Of a DNA stretch of 64,000 nt, positions 25,094 through 33,639 are shown piece after piece. The stretch is from Microbacterium sp. RURRCA19A (GTDB taxonomy: Bacteria > Actinomycetota > Actinomycetes > Actinomycetales > Microbacteriaceae): contig NZ_FTNQ01000005.1 in assembly GCF_900156455.1 (NCBI RefSeq), positions 62,001-126,000 of the forward strand, read 5' to 3'. The position numbers were made by a program, and so were the translations under genes. Position 1 is the stretch's first letter. The number at the start of each line of letters is the position of its first letter. The notes under the pieces are model-generated. The model searched no databases. It saw only the letters and a program-made list of their open reading frames with translations, and had not been told where the DNA came from.

Positions 25094-25579
25094 ATGGACC
25101 TCTCCGGCATCCCGATCACCACCATCCGCGGCGAGCAGACCACCTTCGGCGCCCTCACCGACGGCAAGGCCGCACTCGTCGTCAACGTCGCCTCGCGCTG
25201 CGGGCTCGCGCCGCAGTACGAAGCGCTCGAGGCGCTGCACAAGAAGTACGCCGACCGCGGCTTCACGGTCATCGGCTTCCCCAGCAACCAGTTCCTGCAG
25301 GAGCTCAGCGACGAGGAGAAGATCGCGGAGTACTGCTCGGCGACGTGGGGCGTCACCTTCCCGATGTCCGAGAAGGTCAAGGTCAACGGCCGCCACGCCC
25401 ACCCCCTCTACCAGGAGCTCACCCAGACTCCGGATGCCGAGGGCAAGAAGGGCCGCATCTCGTGGAACTTCGAGAAGTTCGTCGTGTTCCCCGACGGTCG
25501 CGTCGTGCGCTTCAGCCCCCGCACGCTGCCCGACGCCCCCGAGGTCGTCTCCGCGATCGAAGAGGCGCTGCCGAACTGA
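25094..25579 (+). CDS. Glutathione peroxidase family protein (thiol peroxidase)
   Basis: 161 residues. NVASRCG carries the peroxidatic Cys36. The usual FPCNQF motif reads FPSNQF (Ser64), and Gln66 and the WNF motif near the C-terminus complete the active site. A second Cys in EYCSATW (Cys81) is in the region of the resolving Cys of thioredoxin-dependent members, so the reductant is probably thioredoxin or mycoredoxin rather than glutathione. It reduces hydrogen or organic peroxides in the cytosol. CAGGAT 6 bp before the ATG suggests a leaderless transcript. Confidence 0.92.
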   Translation: MDLSGIPITTIRGEQTTFGALTDGKAALVVNVASRCGLAPQYEALEALHKKYADRGFTVIGFPSNQFLQELSDEEKIAEYCSATWGVTFPMSEKVKVNGRHAHPLYQELTQTPDAEGKKGRISWNFEKFVVFPDGRVVRFSPRTLPDAPEVVSAIEEALPN

Positions 25580-25616
25580 CGCGCGCGCCCGGCGGGCGTC
25601 CGTCGGTCGAGTTCCG

Positions 25617-25667
25617 GTGTCCAAGACACGCGGACCGCGCGCGATGGCATCCGCGTGTCTTGGACAC
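25617..25667. repeat. Palindromic repeat family B, copy 2
   Basis: GTGTCCAAGACACGCGG and CCGCGTGTCTTGGACAC are perfect inverted arms, each containing a small palindrome. Between the glutathione peroxidase and lipase-like genes. Confidence 0.9.
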
Positions 25668-25701
25668 TCAACGGGCGGCACGGGCGAGAGTGGCGGATCG
25701 A

Positions 25702-25707
25702 TAATCT
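25702..25707 (+). promoter_or_regulatory. -10 element TAATCT of a leaderless promoter
   Basis: TAATCT followed by 6 bp and the ATG at 25714 matches the leaderless pattern of this window. Confidence 0.5.
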
Positions 25708-25713
25708 GAGCGC

Positions 25714-26610
25714 ATGATCGATGCCGTGGTCCTCGTCTCCGGCGGTGCCGCCGTCACCCCCTACACCGACCCGCAGCACGCCGCGGCGACCGGGCTCGCG
25801 GCGGGCAACACGATGACCGCCCTCCGCGCGCATCTGCTCGACCGTGGCATCCGCGTCTTCACGGCCCCGGCCCGCATCGGCGCCGGAGAGGTGCGGGAGG
25901 ATGCCGGCTGGCAGGGCTTCTCCGACGTCCCGGTGGTGCTGCCCGCGAAGGTCACGATCAACGCCGTCGGACGCGTCGACGACGCCGGTGTCGCGCTCGC
26001 CGGATTCCTGCGGCACCTCGCCGCCGAGGAGGGCGTCGCCGCCGTCGCGCTCGTCGGCCACTCGATGGGCGGGCTGTTCTCGCGCGCCGCGATCCGCGAG
26101 CTCGGTGCCGACGGCCCGCGCGTGGAGCGGCTCGTCACGCTCGGCACGCCCTGGGACGGCTCGGTGCTGGGCGACTTCCTCGACGACGAGATCACCGAGG
26201 CCGATGCGCACGGCGACCCGGCGACGTCGAAGATCTTCGCCGAGGCGCGTCCGTACGCGGATGCCAACTCCCAGGGCGCCGCGGCCGAGGTGTCGCGGCG
26301 ATTCCTGCGGAACTGGAACGACGCCCAGGCGGGGGTTCTGGACGGCATCCCGGTGACCGCGGTCGGCGCCGGCTACTTCGCCGCGGCGACCGAGCCGGTG
26401 CAGCTGTGGCCGCACGACGGCCTCGTGTCGATGATCAGCGGACGCGCCGACGAGGTGCCCGCCGCGGTCCTGCCCGCGGTCGAGCGGCACTCGTTCCCCG
26501 ACCACGTGCACAGCATCTTCTTCGCCGACGCGTTCGGTCTTCCGTGGGAACGCGCGCTGACGTGGGACCCCGCGGTGTTCGCCGTCGTGGACGGAGCGCT
26601 CGGGGTCTGA
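25714..26610 (+). CDS. Alpha/beta hydrolase, lipase/esterase-like
   Basis: 298 residues. The nucleophile elbow is VGHSMGGLFSR near residue 114 and is followed by LVTLGTPWDGS, a pattern common in lipases and PGAP1-like hydrolases. Candidates for the acid and His are in LWPHDGLVS and FPDHVHSIFF near the C-terminus. There is no signal peptide, so it acts in the cytosol. The substrate is probably an ester or lipid but is not known. It has its own leaderless-type promoter and stands apart from xylA downstream. Confidence 0.8.
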   Translation: MIDAVVLVSGGAAVTPYTDPQHAAATGLAAGNTMTALRAHLLDRGIRVFTAPARIGAGEVREDAGWQGFSDVPVVLPAKVTINAVGRVDDAGVALAGFLRHLAAEEGVAAVALVGHSMGGLFSRAAIRELGADGPRVERLVTLGTPWDGSVLGDFLDDEITEADAHGDPATSKIFAEARPYADANSQGAAAEVSRRFLRNWNDAQAGVLDGIPVTAVGAGYFAAATEPVQLWPHDGLVSMISGRADEVPAAVLPAVERHSFPDHVHSIFFADAFGLPWERALTWDPAVFAVVDGALGV

Positions 26611-26635
26611 CACGGGGCTGGACGCCGCGGCATCC

Positions 26636-26667
26636 GGGGTATATGTTGTGAGAACCAACAAAACCCC
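26636..26667 (+). promoter_or_regulatory. Putative xylA promoter/operator
   Basis: An AT-rich patch with dyad symmetry: GGGGT and ACCCC flank TTGT and ACAA around GAGAACCA. It includes TATATG, a possible -10, and lies 45 bp before xylA. The ROK protein encoded at 23753-24910 is the obvious candidate to bind it. Confidence 0.5.
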
Positions 26668-26711
26668 GTGCGGCGGCGATCCACCGTGCGCATCCATGCG
26701 AAGGAGCAGGA

Positions 26712-27899
26712 ATGCCCACCCCCACCCGTGACGACAAGTTCTCGTTCGGCCTCTGGACCGTCGGCTACAACGGCACCGACCCGTTCGGCGGCCCGACCCG
26801 GAAGCCGCTCGACGTCGTCCACGTCGTCGAGAAGCTCGCCGAGCTCGGTGCCTACGGCCTGACCTTCCACGACGACGACCTGTTCGCCTTCGGCTCGACC
26901 GACGCCGAGCGTCAGACCCAGATCGACCGTCTGAAGGGCGCGATGGATGCCACGGGCATCATCACCCCGATGGTCACCACCAACCTCTTCTCGGCCCCGG
27001 TCTTCAAGGACGGCGGCTTCACCTCCAACGACCGCCAGGTGCGTCGTTTCGCCCTCCGCAAGGTGCTGCGCAACCTCGACCTCGCCGCCGAGCTCGGCGC
27101 GAAGACGTTCGTCATGTGGGGCGGCCGCGAGGGCGCCGAATACGACTCCGCGAAGGACATTCGCCAGGCGCTCGAGCGCTACCGCGAGGCCGTCAACCTC
27201 CTCGGCGACTACGTCACCGACAAGGGCTACGACATCCGCTTCGCCATCGAGCCGAAGCCCAACGAGCCCCGCGGCGACATCCTCCTGCCGACCCTCGGTC
27301 ACGCGATCGCGTTCATCGACTCGCTCGAGCGCCCCGAGCTCGTGGGCCTGAACCCCGAGGTCGGCCACGAGCAGATGGCGGGTCTGAACTTCGCCGCCGG
27401 CATCGCCCAGGCGCTGTACCACGGCAAGCTGTTCCACATCGACCTCAACGGGCAGCGCGGCATCAAGTACGACCAGGACCTCGTGTTCGGCCACGGCGAC
27501 CTGCACAACGCCTTCGCGCTCGTCGACCTGCTGGAGAACGGCGGCCCCGGCGGCGTGCCCGCGTACGACGGCCCCCGTCACTTCGACTACAAGCCCTCGC
27601 GCACCGAGGACGAGTCGGGCGTCTGGGACTCGGTCTCGGCCAACATGAACACCTACCTGCTGCTGAAGGAGCGCGCCGCGGCCTTCCGCGCCGACCCCGA
27701 GGTGCAGGAGGCCCTCGAGGCCGCGAAGGTGCTCGAGCTCGCGCAGCCGACGCTGAACGAGGGCGAATCGTACGACGACCTCCTCGCCGACCGCTCGGCG
27801 TACGAGGACTTCGACACCGACGTCTACCTCGGCGGCAAGGGCTTCGGCTTCGTCCGTCTGCAGCAGCTCGCCACCGAGCACCTGCTCGGCGCGCGCTGA
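26712..27899 (+). CDS. xylA: Xylose isomerase
   Basis: 395 residues, the length of actinobacterial class I xylose isomerases. [10 protein letters not shown] holds the catalytic His and Asp, [23 protein letters not shown] and [16 protein letters not shown] hold the glutamate, histidine and aspartate metal ligands, and [10 protein letters not shown] is the last metal-binding block. It converts D-xylose to D-xylulose in the cytosol. AAGGAGCAGGA precedes the ATG. It is followed by a strong hairpin and then xylB, the next enzyme of the pathway. Confidence 0.97.
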   Translation: MPTPTRDDKFSFGLWTVGYNGTDPFGGPTRKPLDVVHVVEKLAELGAYGLTFHDDDLFAFGSTDAERQTQIDRLKGAMDATGIITPMVTTNLFSAPVFKDGGFTSNDRQVRRFALRKVLRNLDLAAELGAKTFVMWGGREGAEYDSAKDIRQALERYREAVNLLGDYVTDKGYDIRFAIEPKPNEPRGDILLPTLGHAIAFIDSLERPELVGLNPEVGHEQMAGLNFAAGIAQALYHGKLFHIDLNGQRGIKYDQDLVFGHGDLHNAFALVDLLENGGPGGVPAYDGPRHFDYKPSRTEDESGVWDSVSANMNTYLLLKERAAAFRADPEVQEALEAAKVLELAQPTLNEGESYDDLLADRSAYEDFDTDVYLGGKGFGFVRLQQLATEHLLGAR

Positions 27900-27905
27900 A
27901 CCCGA

Positions 27906-27939
27906 GAGGGGCCTGGATGCCGAGGCATCCAGGCCCCTC
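27906..27939 (+). terminator. Strong hairpin after xylA
   Basis: GAGGGGCCTGGATGCC and GGCATCCAGGCCCCTC form a perfect 16-bp stem with almost no loop, 7 bp after the stop. No T-run follows, as is common for actinobacterial terminators. Confidence 0.7.
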
Positions 27940-27948
27940 GTTCCGTCG

Positions 27949-28002
27949 AGTGTCCAAGACACGCCGCATCGCCCCCGCGTGAGACGGCGTGTCTTGGACA
28001 CT
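27949..28002. repeat. Palindromic repeat family B, copy 3
   Basis: AGTGTCCAAGACACGCCG and CGGCGTGTCTTGGACACT are perfect inverted arms around an 18-bp centre, placed between the xylA hairpin and xylB. Confidence 0.92.
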
Positions 28003-28046
28003 GAACGGGATGCCGCACCGCTGCGGCGCGAAGAGAAGGAGTGGGC

Positions 28047-29438
28047 ATGGCGCTCGTCATGGGAGTCGACTCGTCGACGCAGTCGTGCAAGGTCGTCGTC
28101 GTGGACGCCGAGACCGGGTGGGTGGTCCGCGAGGGACGCGCGTCGCACCCGGCGGGGACGTCGGTCGACCCCGAGGCGTGGTGGAGCGCGCTCCAGGATG
28201 CCATCGCCCAGGCGGGCGGCCTCGACGACGTCGCGGCGGTCTCGATCGCCGGCCAGCAGCACGGCATGGTCGTGCTCGATTCCGAGGGGCGCGTCATCCG
28301 TGACGCGCTGCTGTGGAACGACACCCGCTCCGCGCAGGCGGCGAGCGACCTCATCGCCGAGGTCGGCGCGGAGGCGTACGCCGAACGCACCGGCGTCGTG
28401 CCCGTCGCATCCTTCACCGCGACGAAGCTCCGGTGGCTGCGGGATGCCGAACCCGACAACGCCGCGCGCGTCGCTGCCGTGGCACTGCCGCACGACTGGC
28501 TCACGTGGCGCCTGCGGGGCTTCGGTCCCGGAAACGCCGACTTCGCGGAGCTGACCACCGACCGCTCGGACGCCTCGGGCACCGCCTACTGGGGCGTCGA
28601 CGGCTACGACCGCGAGCTGCTGGAGCGCGCGCTCGGGCACGACGCGGTGCTGCCGCGCGTGCTCGAGCCGTGGGAGAGCGCCGGGGCGCTGGCCGGTGGG
28701 GCACTGGTCGGTCCGGGGGCCGGCGACAACGCCGGTGCGGCGCTGGGCCTCGGTGCGGGAGTCGGTGACGTCGTGGTGTCGCTCGGAACCTCGGGCACGG
28801 TGTTCGCCGTCACCGACGATGTCGTGCGCGACACCTCCGGCGCCGTCGCCGGGTTCGCGGATGCCACCGGCCGGTTCCTGCCGCTCGTCGCCACGCTCAA
28901 CGCGGCCCGCGTGCTCGACGCGTTCGCCGGGCTCCTCGGCGTCTCGCACGACGAGCTCGGCGCGCTGGCGCTGCAGGCCGAGCCGGGCGCCGACGGCGTC
29001 GTGCTCGTGCCCTGGTTCGAGGGCGAACGGACCCCGAACCTGCCCCACGCGAAGGCGTCGCTGACGGGCCTGACCCTGGCATCCACGAACCGACCGACCC
29101 TCGCCCGCGCGGCGATCGAGGGCATGCTGAGCGGTCTGGCCGTGGGGCTCGAGGCCATCCAGGCGCAGGGCGTCGAGGTGCGCCGCGTGCTGCTCATCGG
29201 CGGTGCCGCGGCGAACGAGGCCGTCGCGCGGATCGCCGCGCAGGTGTTCGACGCCGAGATCGTGGTCCCCGCCGCGGGGGAGTACGTGGCGCTCGGTGCC
29301 GCCCGCCAGGCCGCGGGCGTGCTCGCCGGGGGCCCCGTCGACTGGACGGTGGCCACGGCCCGCACCGTCGAACCCGATTTCCGTCCGGCCATCCGCTCCC
29401 GCTACGACGAGGTCGCCGCGCTCCGCGCGCGGGAGTGA
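28047..29438 (+). CDS. xylB: Xylulokinase
   Basis: 463 residues of the FGGY kinase family. [14 protein letters not shown] is the phosphate-1 loop, [13 protein letters not shown] is typical of xylulokinases, [16 protein letters not shown] carries the catalytic Asp, and [16 protein letters not shown] is the adenosine motif. It phosphorylates D-xylulose to xylulose 5-phosphate for the pentose phosphate pathway. I start at the ATG with AAGGAG five to six bases upstream. The paralog at 32099 is very similar in the N-terminal loop. Confidence 0.93.
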   Translation: MALVMGVDSSTQSCKVVVVDAETGWVVREGRASHPAGTSVDPEAWWSALQDAIAQAGGLDDVAAVSIAGQQHGMVVLDSEGRVIRDALLWNDTRSAQAASDLIAEVGAEAYAERTGVVPVASFTATKLRWLRDAEPDNAARVAAVALPHDWLTWRLRGFGPGNADFAELTTDRSDASGTAYWGVDGYDRELLERALGHDAVLPRVLEPWESAGALAGGALVGPGAGDNAGAALGLGAGVGDVVVSLGTSGTVFAVTDDVVRDTSGAVAGFADATGRFLPLVATLNAARVLDAFAGLLGVSHDELGALALQAEPGADGVVLVPWFEGERTPNLPHAKASLTGLTLASTNRPTLARAAIEGMLSGLAVGLEAIQAQGVEVRRVLLIGGAAANEAVARIAAQVFDAEIVVPAAGEYVALGAARQAAGVLAGGPVDWTVATARTVEPDFRPAIRSRYDEVAALRARE

Positions 29439-29461
29439 CGCCGCACACGCCGGCCTCCTGA

Positions 29462-29534
29462 CGCCGAGACTGCACCCGCCTGACGAATCCACTGCACGCT
29501 GCAGTGGAGATGTCGGTCGGATGCCGTCTCGGCG
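29462..29534. repeat. Palindromic repeat family C, copy 1
   Basis: Outer arms CGCCGAGACTGCACCCGCC and GGATGCCGTCTCGGCG, with an inner palindrome CACTGCACGCTGCAGTG and conserved GAGATGTCGG beside it. Nearly identical copies are at 40288 and 47857, a diverged one at 55030. Confidence 0.92.
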
Positions 29535-29630
29535 TCTTTCGTGCGCCCGCGGCGCAGCGTGTGCGGTGCAGTGCGAGCGGTGCACTGCGTGCGGGGGCGG
29601 ATCGCCCGCCGCGCGGGAGGCCACCGCGGG

Positions 29631-29642
29631 TTGTACGTACAG
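29631..29642 (+). promoter_or_regulatory. Operator TGTACGTACA before the aldolase operon
   Basis: TTGTACGTACAG contains the perfect 10-bp palindrome TGTACGTACA, found again at 35878-35887 before the ABC importer. It lies 122 bp before the aldolase start and is the likely site for the GntR regulator encoded between the two operons. Confidence 0.65.
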
Positions 29643-29763
29643 ACTGGACGATATGGACGTTACGTATTACGCTGACACCGAGGCGGGCACGGCTCGCTCA
29701 CGGAAGGCCGCGGGGAGCCCCATCGGCTGAGCGCCTTCCTTCGCCGTCAACGGAAGGAAGCCG

Positions 29764-30600
29764 ATGGCACTGGTCAGCGGTCACGAGGTCGTCCGAGAGT
29801 GCACCGCCCGCGGGCTGGTCGCCGGAGCGTTCAACACCACGAACATCGAGACGACGATGGGCATCGTCGACGCCATCGAGCGAGTAGGCGTGCCGACCTT
29901 CATCCAGGTCGCACCGACCAACGTGAAACTGTCCGGCTACGAGTACATCTACGACACCGTCGCCCGACGCCTCGCCGACTGCTCCGTGCCGGTGGCGCTG
30001 CACCTCGACCACGGCAAGTCGCTGGACGCCGTCGAAGCGGCGCTCGCGGCCGACTTCACGTCCATCATGATCGACGCCTCCGAGGAGCCGTTCGCCGAGA
30101 ACGTCGCGATCTCCGCCCGCGCCCGCGAGATGTGCGGAGTGGACGTCGCCCTCGAAGCCGAGCTCGGCAGCATCGGCGGCAAGGAGGACGACGTCGCCCC
30201 CGAGTTCGCGAGCACGACGAACCCCGCCCAGGTGGCCGAGTTCGTCGCGGCGGTCCGGTGCGACATGCTCGCCGTCTCGGTCGGCAACGTGCACGGGTAC
30301 GCGCCGAACGCGCGCATCGACTTCGACCTCCTGTCCCGCGTGCGCGAGCAGAGCCCCGTGCCGCTCGTGGTCCACGGCGGCTCCGGCCTCCCCGCCGAGC
30401 AGCTCGGCCGGCTCGCCGAGTTCGGCGTCGTCAAGGTCAACGTCGCCAGCGACCTCCGCAACGCCATGATCCGGTCGTTCGGCGAGGCCTACGCGGCCAA
30501 CCCGAACGAGAACTCGCTCATCCGCGTCTCGCTCGACGCGGTCGCCGCGATCACCGACGTGGTCGAGCGCCGCATCCGCATGCTCAACCCCTCGGTCTGA
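29764..30600 (+). CDS. Class II ketose-bisphosphate aldolase
   Basis: 278 residues, typical of class II aldolases (fructose/tagatose-bisphosphate type). VAGAFNTTNIETTMGIV opens the barrel. LHLDHGKS holds the catalytic Asp and a zinc His, VSVGNVHG and LVVHGGSGLP bind zinc and phosphate, and VKVNVASDLR follows. It would split a phosphorylated ketose into dihydroxyacetone phosphate and an aldehyde. GGAAGGAAG lies before the ATG. First gene of an operon with three FGGY kinases. Confidence 0.9.
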   Translation: MALVSGHEVVRECTARGLVAGAFNTTNIETTMGIVDAIERVGVPTFIQVAPTNVKLSGYEYIYDTVARRLADCSVPVALHLDHGKSLDAVEAALAADFTSIMIDASEEPFAENVAISARAREMCGVDVALEAELGSIGGKEDDVAPEFASTTNPAQVAEFVAAVRCDMLAVSVGNVHGYAPNARIDFDLLSRVREQSPVPLVVHGGSGLPAEQLGRLAEFGVVKVNVASDLRNAMIRSFGEAYAANPNENSLIRVSLDAVAAITDVVERRIRMLNPSV

Positions 30601-30606
30601 TCCCCC

Positions 30607-32049
30607 ATGACCCCCACGATCACGGTCGACATCGGCACGACGAGCATCAAGCTCTGCCTGTTCGACGCCGAGGGCGGCCTCCAGGCCGCCGACCGCTGCG
30701 TCACGCCCACCCGGCGCGACGCGTGGGGCGAGGTGTACGACACGGTCGCGGTGATGGATGCCGTGCGCGGTTTCGTCGACGCGCTGACACCCGACGCGCG
30801 GCGCGGTGTGCAGTGCATCTCGATCGCCGGCGTGGGGGAGTCGGGCGGGCTCGTGGACCCCGACCTGTCGCTCGTCTCGCCGATGATCCTGTGGCACGAC
30901 CACCGCGGCGCGGATCTGCTCGCCGGGCTGTCGGATGCCGATCGCGCCCGGATCTATGCAGTGACCGGGCTGCCGGTCAACGCCAACTACGCGCTGTCGA
31001 AGGTGGCCTGGGCGCTTGCGAACGCCGAGCGCCCGACGGCCACCGCGCAGTGGCTCAACGTCTCGGAGTACCTCGCCGCGCTCCTCACCGGGCGGCGGTG
31101 GGCCGAACCCTCGCTGGCGAGCCGCACGATGGCCCTGGATCTCGTCGGTCGGCGCTGGTCGCGGGAGGTGTGCGGACTGTTCGGGGTGGACCCGAGCGTG
31201 TTCCCGCCGCTGCGTACCGCCGCCGACGGCGTCGCGATGGACCCGGCGACCGCGCGCGCGTGGGGACTCGACGAGGTCACGGTCCACGTCGCCGGACACG
31301 ACCACATGGTCGGGGGTGCCGGTGCCGACCTGCGGCCCGGCGAGATGCTCGATTCCACCGGGACGACCGAGGGCGTCCTCGCGCTGCTCCGCACGCCGCG
31401 CCTGGATGCCGGGACCGCGGCGACGAAGGTCGCCGGCGGGCTGGCCTGCGACGGCGAGGGGTTCACCCTGTTCGCGTCGATCCCCACGGGCGGTTCCGCC
31501 TTCGCGACCCTGCGCACGCTCCTCGATCGCGACTCGGAGGAGCTGGCCGCGCTCGTCGCCCGCGCGCACCGCGACTGGATCACGGGCGTCGTCGACCTCG
31601 ATCGGCTCCCCCTGGTGCTGCCCCAGTTCCGCGGCAGCCCTCCGCCGCGCAAGGACGCCACCGCGCGCGGAGCGATCGCGGGCGTGCAGACCGACACGAC
31701 CGCCGTCGAGCTCGTGCTCGCGTGCTTCCTCGGCATGGTCCGCCAGTTCGCCGAGGTGTGGGAGCTGTTCGACCTCGACCTCGAACGGGTCAAGGTCATC
31801 GGGCCGGCGAGCGCGAATCCGCTGTGGTTGCAGCTCAAGGCCGATTACCTCGGCGTCCCGTTGAGCGTCGCGGGCTTCCCCGAGGTCGTCTCGCGGGGAG
31901 CGCAGGCCCTGGCGCACGGCATCCGTCTTCCCTGGAGCGCCTCGGAGCCGCGCGACGTCCCGCCTGACGCGGGGCGCGCCGCCGCCCTCGTCTCCTGGCG
32001 CGCGCGGACCGCGGCCCGATGGGCCCATCTGAGCGAGATGCCCGCATGA
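30607..32049 (+). CDS. FGGY-family carbohydrate kinase (first of three)
   Basis: 480 residues. TVDIGTTSIKLCLFD is the phosphate-binding loop, SIAGVGESGGLVDPD replaces the GQ-x-HG motif of xylulokinases, and VAGHDHMVGGAGADL carries the catalytic Asp in the form found in FucK/LsrK-like relatives. VKVIGPASANPLWLQLKADY is the C-terminal nucleotide region. It starts 6 bp after the aldolase stop and is clearly co-transcribed. Substrate unknown; it is not a close paralog of the other two kinases. Confidence 0.88.
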   Translation: MTPTITVDIGTTSIKLCLFDAEGGLQAADRCVTPTRRDAWGEVYDTVAVMDAVRGFVDALTPDARRGVQCISIAGVGESGGLVDPDLSLVSPMILWHDHRGADLLAGLSDADRARIYAVTGLPVNANYALSKVAWALANAERPTATAQWLNVSEYLAALLTGRRWAEPSLASRTMALDLVGRRWSREVCGLFGVDPSVFPPLRTAADGVAMDPATARAWGLDEVTVHVAGHDHMVGGAGADLRPGEMLDSTGTTEGVLALLRTPRLDAGTAATKVAGGLACDGEGFTLFASIPTGGSAFATLRTLLDRDSEELAALVARAHRDWITGVVDLDRLPLVLPQFRGSPPPRKDATARGAIAGVQTDTTAVELVLACFLGMVRQFAEVWELFDLDLERVKVIGPASANPLWLQLKADYLGVPLSVAGFPEVVSRGAQALAHGIRLPWSASEPRDVPPDAGRAAALVSWRARTAARWAHLSEMPA

Positions 32050-32098
32050 CCCGCGGTGTGGCGCGGCGCTCCCGCCCCTCCGAACGAAAGGCGTGGCA

Positions 32099-33571
32099 AT
32101 GAGGCTCGTCGCCGGAATCGACTCGTCCACCCAGAGCTGCAAGGTCACCGTGCGCGACCTCGACACCGGGCGATCCGTGCGGGAGGGGTCGGCTCCGCAC
32201 CCCTCGCAGACGATCGTCGACCCCGAGGTCTGGTGGGACGCGCTGCTGGCGGCCGTCCGCGCGGCCGGGGGGCTCGACGACGTCCTCGCGGTCTCCGTGA
32301 GCGGTCAGCAGCACACGCCGATCTTCCTCGACGCGCAGGGCGTGCCCACCGCACCCTCACCGCTGTGGAACGACCTCGGTTCGCACCCGCACATGGTGGC
32401 GCTGAACACCGAGCTGGGCCGCGACACGTGGATCCGGCGCACCGGTCTGCCGCTGTCGCTGTCGGACACGGTGGTGAAGGCCCGCTGGCTGCGGGACGAG
32501 CAGCCGGATGCCGCCGCCCGCACCGCCGCGATCGCGGTCGTGCACGATTGGCTGACCTGGCGCCTGCCGGGGCACGGCCCCGGGACGGGCGACGTCGAGG
32601 CGCTCGTCACCGACCGGTCCGAGGCCTCGGGCACCGGGTACTGGTCGCCGGAGACCGGCGAGTACCAGCGCGATCTCGTGGTCCACGCGCTCGGGCACGA
32701 CGTCGTGCTGCCGGCGGTGCTCGGACCGCGCGCGACCGCGGGTCGGACGGGGCCGGGGCTCCCCGGCATCCCGGAGGGGATCCCGATCGGCGTCGGCAGC
32801 GGAGACAACGCCGCCGCCGCCCTCGCCCTGGGGCTCGAGGAGGGGGATGCCGTGCTCAGCCTCGGCACCTCCGGAGTGGTCTACGCGCGCACCGCGCTCC
32901 CGGTCCACGACTACGCGGGCTACGTCTGCAACTACGCGGATGCGACCGGCGTCCACCTCCCGATCGTGGCGACCCTCAACGCGGCGCGGAACCTGCAGGT
33001 CGGTGCCGAGATCCTCGGCTGCACGCACGACGAACTGGCCGACCTCGCGCTGTCGGCCGAGCCGGGGGCGGGCGGTCTGACGCTGCTGCCGTACTTCGAG
33101 GGGGAGCGCACCCCCGACCTCCCGCACGCGCGCGGCGCCGTGCTCGGCGCGACGCTCACGAACTTCACGCGTCCCAACCTCGCGCGCGCGATCGTCGAGG
33201 GGACGGTGGCGAGCCAGGTCGCGATGCTCGACGCGCTCGAGGGCTGCGGTGTGCGGGCGCGACGTCTGCTGGTGATCGGCGGTGCGGCGAAGAATCCCGC
33301 CGTCCAGCGGGTGCTCGCGGAACTCGTGAGCCTGCCGATCCTCGTGCCCACGCCCGACGAGTACGTCGCGAAGGGGGCGGCGATGCAGGCGGCCGTCGCC
33401 CTCACCGGGGCGTTCCCCGCGTGGGCCGTGCGCACCGAGGACGTTCCGCCGGCGCCGCCGGCACCGCAGATCCGGCGCCAGCACCACGACGCGCAGGTCG
33501 CGCTGGGATACGTCGTGCCCGCCCCCGTCGAGGTCGCGGCATCGTCGTCGGGCGTCTCGGCGCCGGTCTGA
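32099..33571 (+). CDS. FGGY-family carbohydrate kinase, xylulokinase paralog (second of three)
   Basis: 490 residues, close to xylB above. [26 protein letters not shown] (HG replaced by HT), VGSGDNAAAALALG and LLVIGGAAKNPAVQRV are the phosphate loop, sugar-side motif, catalytic Asp and adenosine motif. The ATG is preferred over a GTG two codons upstream because GAAAGG lies seven bases before it. It likely phosphorylates a ketopentose or similar sugar other than xylulose. Confidence 0.88.
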   Translation: MRLVAGIDSSTQSCKVTVRDLDTGRSVREGSAPHPSQTIVDPEVWWDALLAAVRAAGGLDDVLAVSVSGQQHTPIFLDAQGVPTAPSPLWNDLGSHPHMVALNTELGRDTWIRRTGLPLSLSDTVVKARWLRDEQPDAAARTAAIAVVHDWLTWRLPGHGPGTGDVEALVTDRSEASGTGYWSPETGEYQRDLVVHALGHDVVLPAVLGPRATAGRTGPGLPGIPEGIPIGVGSGDNAAAALALGLEEGDAVLSLGTSGVVYARTALPVHDYAGYVCNYADATGVHLPIVATLNAARNLQVGAEILGCTHDELADLALSAEPGAGGLTLLPYFEGERTPDLPHARGAVLGATLTNFTRPNLARAIVEGTVASQVAMLDALEGCGVRARRLLVIGGAAKNPAVQRVLAELVSLPILVPTPDEYVAKGAAMQAAVALTGAFPAWAVRTEDVPPAPPAPQIRRQHHDAQVALGYVVPAPVEVAASSSGVSAPV

Positions 33572-33639
33572 ATCCTCCTTCGCTAGGGTCGGAGAGAGGG
33601 CCGACGCGGCTCCTCGGTCGAGCACGGAAGGGTCCGACG

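Larger units (their letters stand above)
29439..29763. other. 325-bp gap before the aldolase operon
   Basis: It contains a family C palindrome (29462-29534), a small dyad with CAGTG/CACTG near 29566-29588, and the TGTACGTACA operator at 29632 with an AT-richer patch (ACGTATTACG) that may hold the promoter. No gene is visible. Confidence 0.7.

Noticed and set aside
27949..28002. Family B palindrome as the xylA terminator
   Set aside because: A separate, stronger and better placed 16-bp hairpin (27906-27939) already follows xylA; family B elements also occur inside a gene and in tandem.
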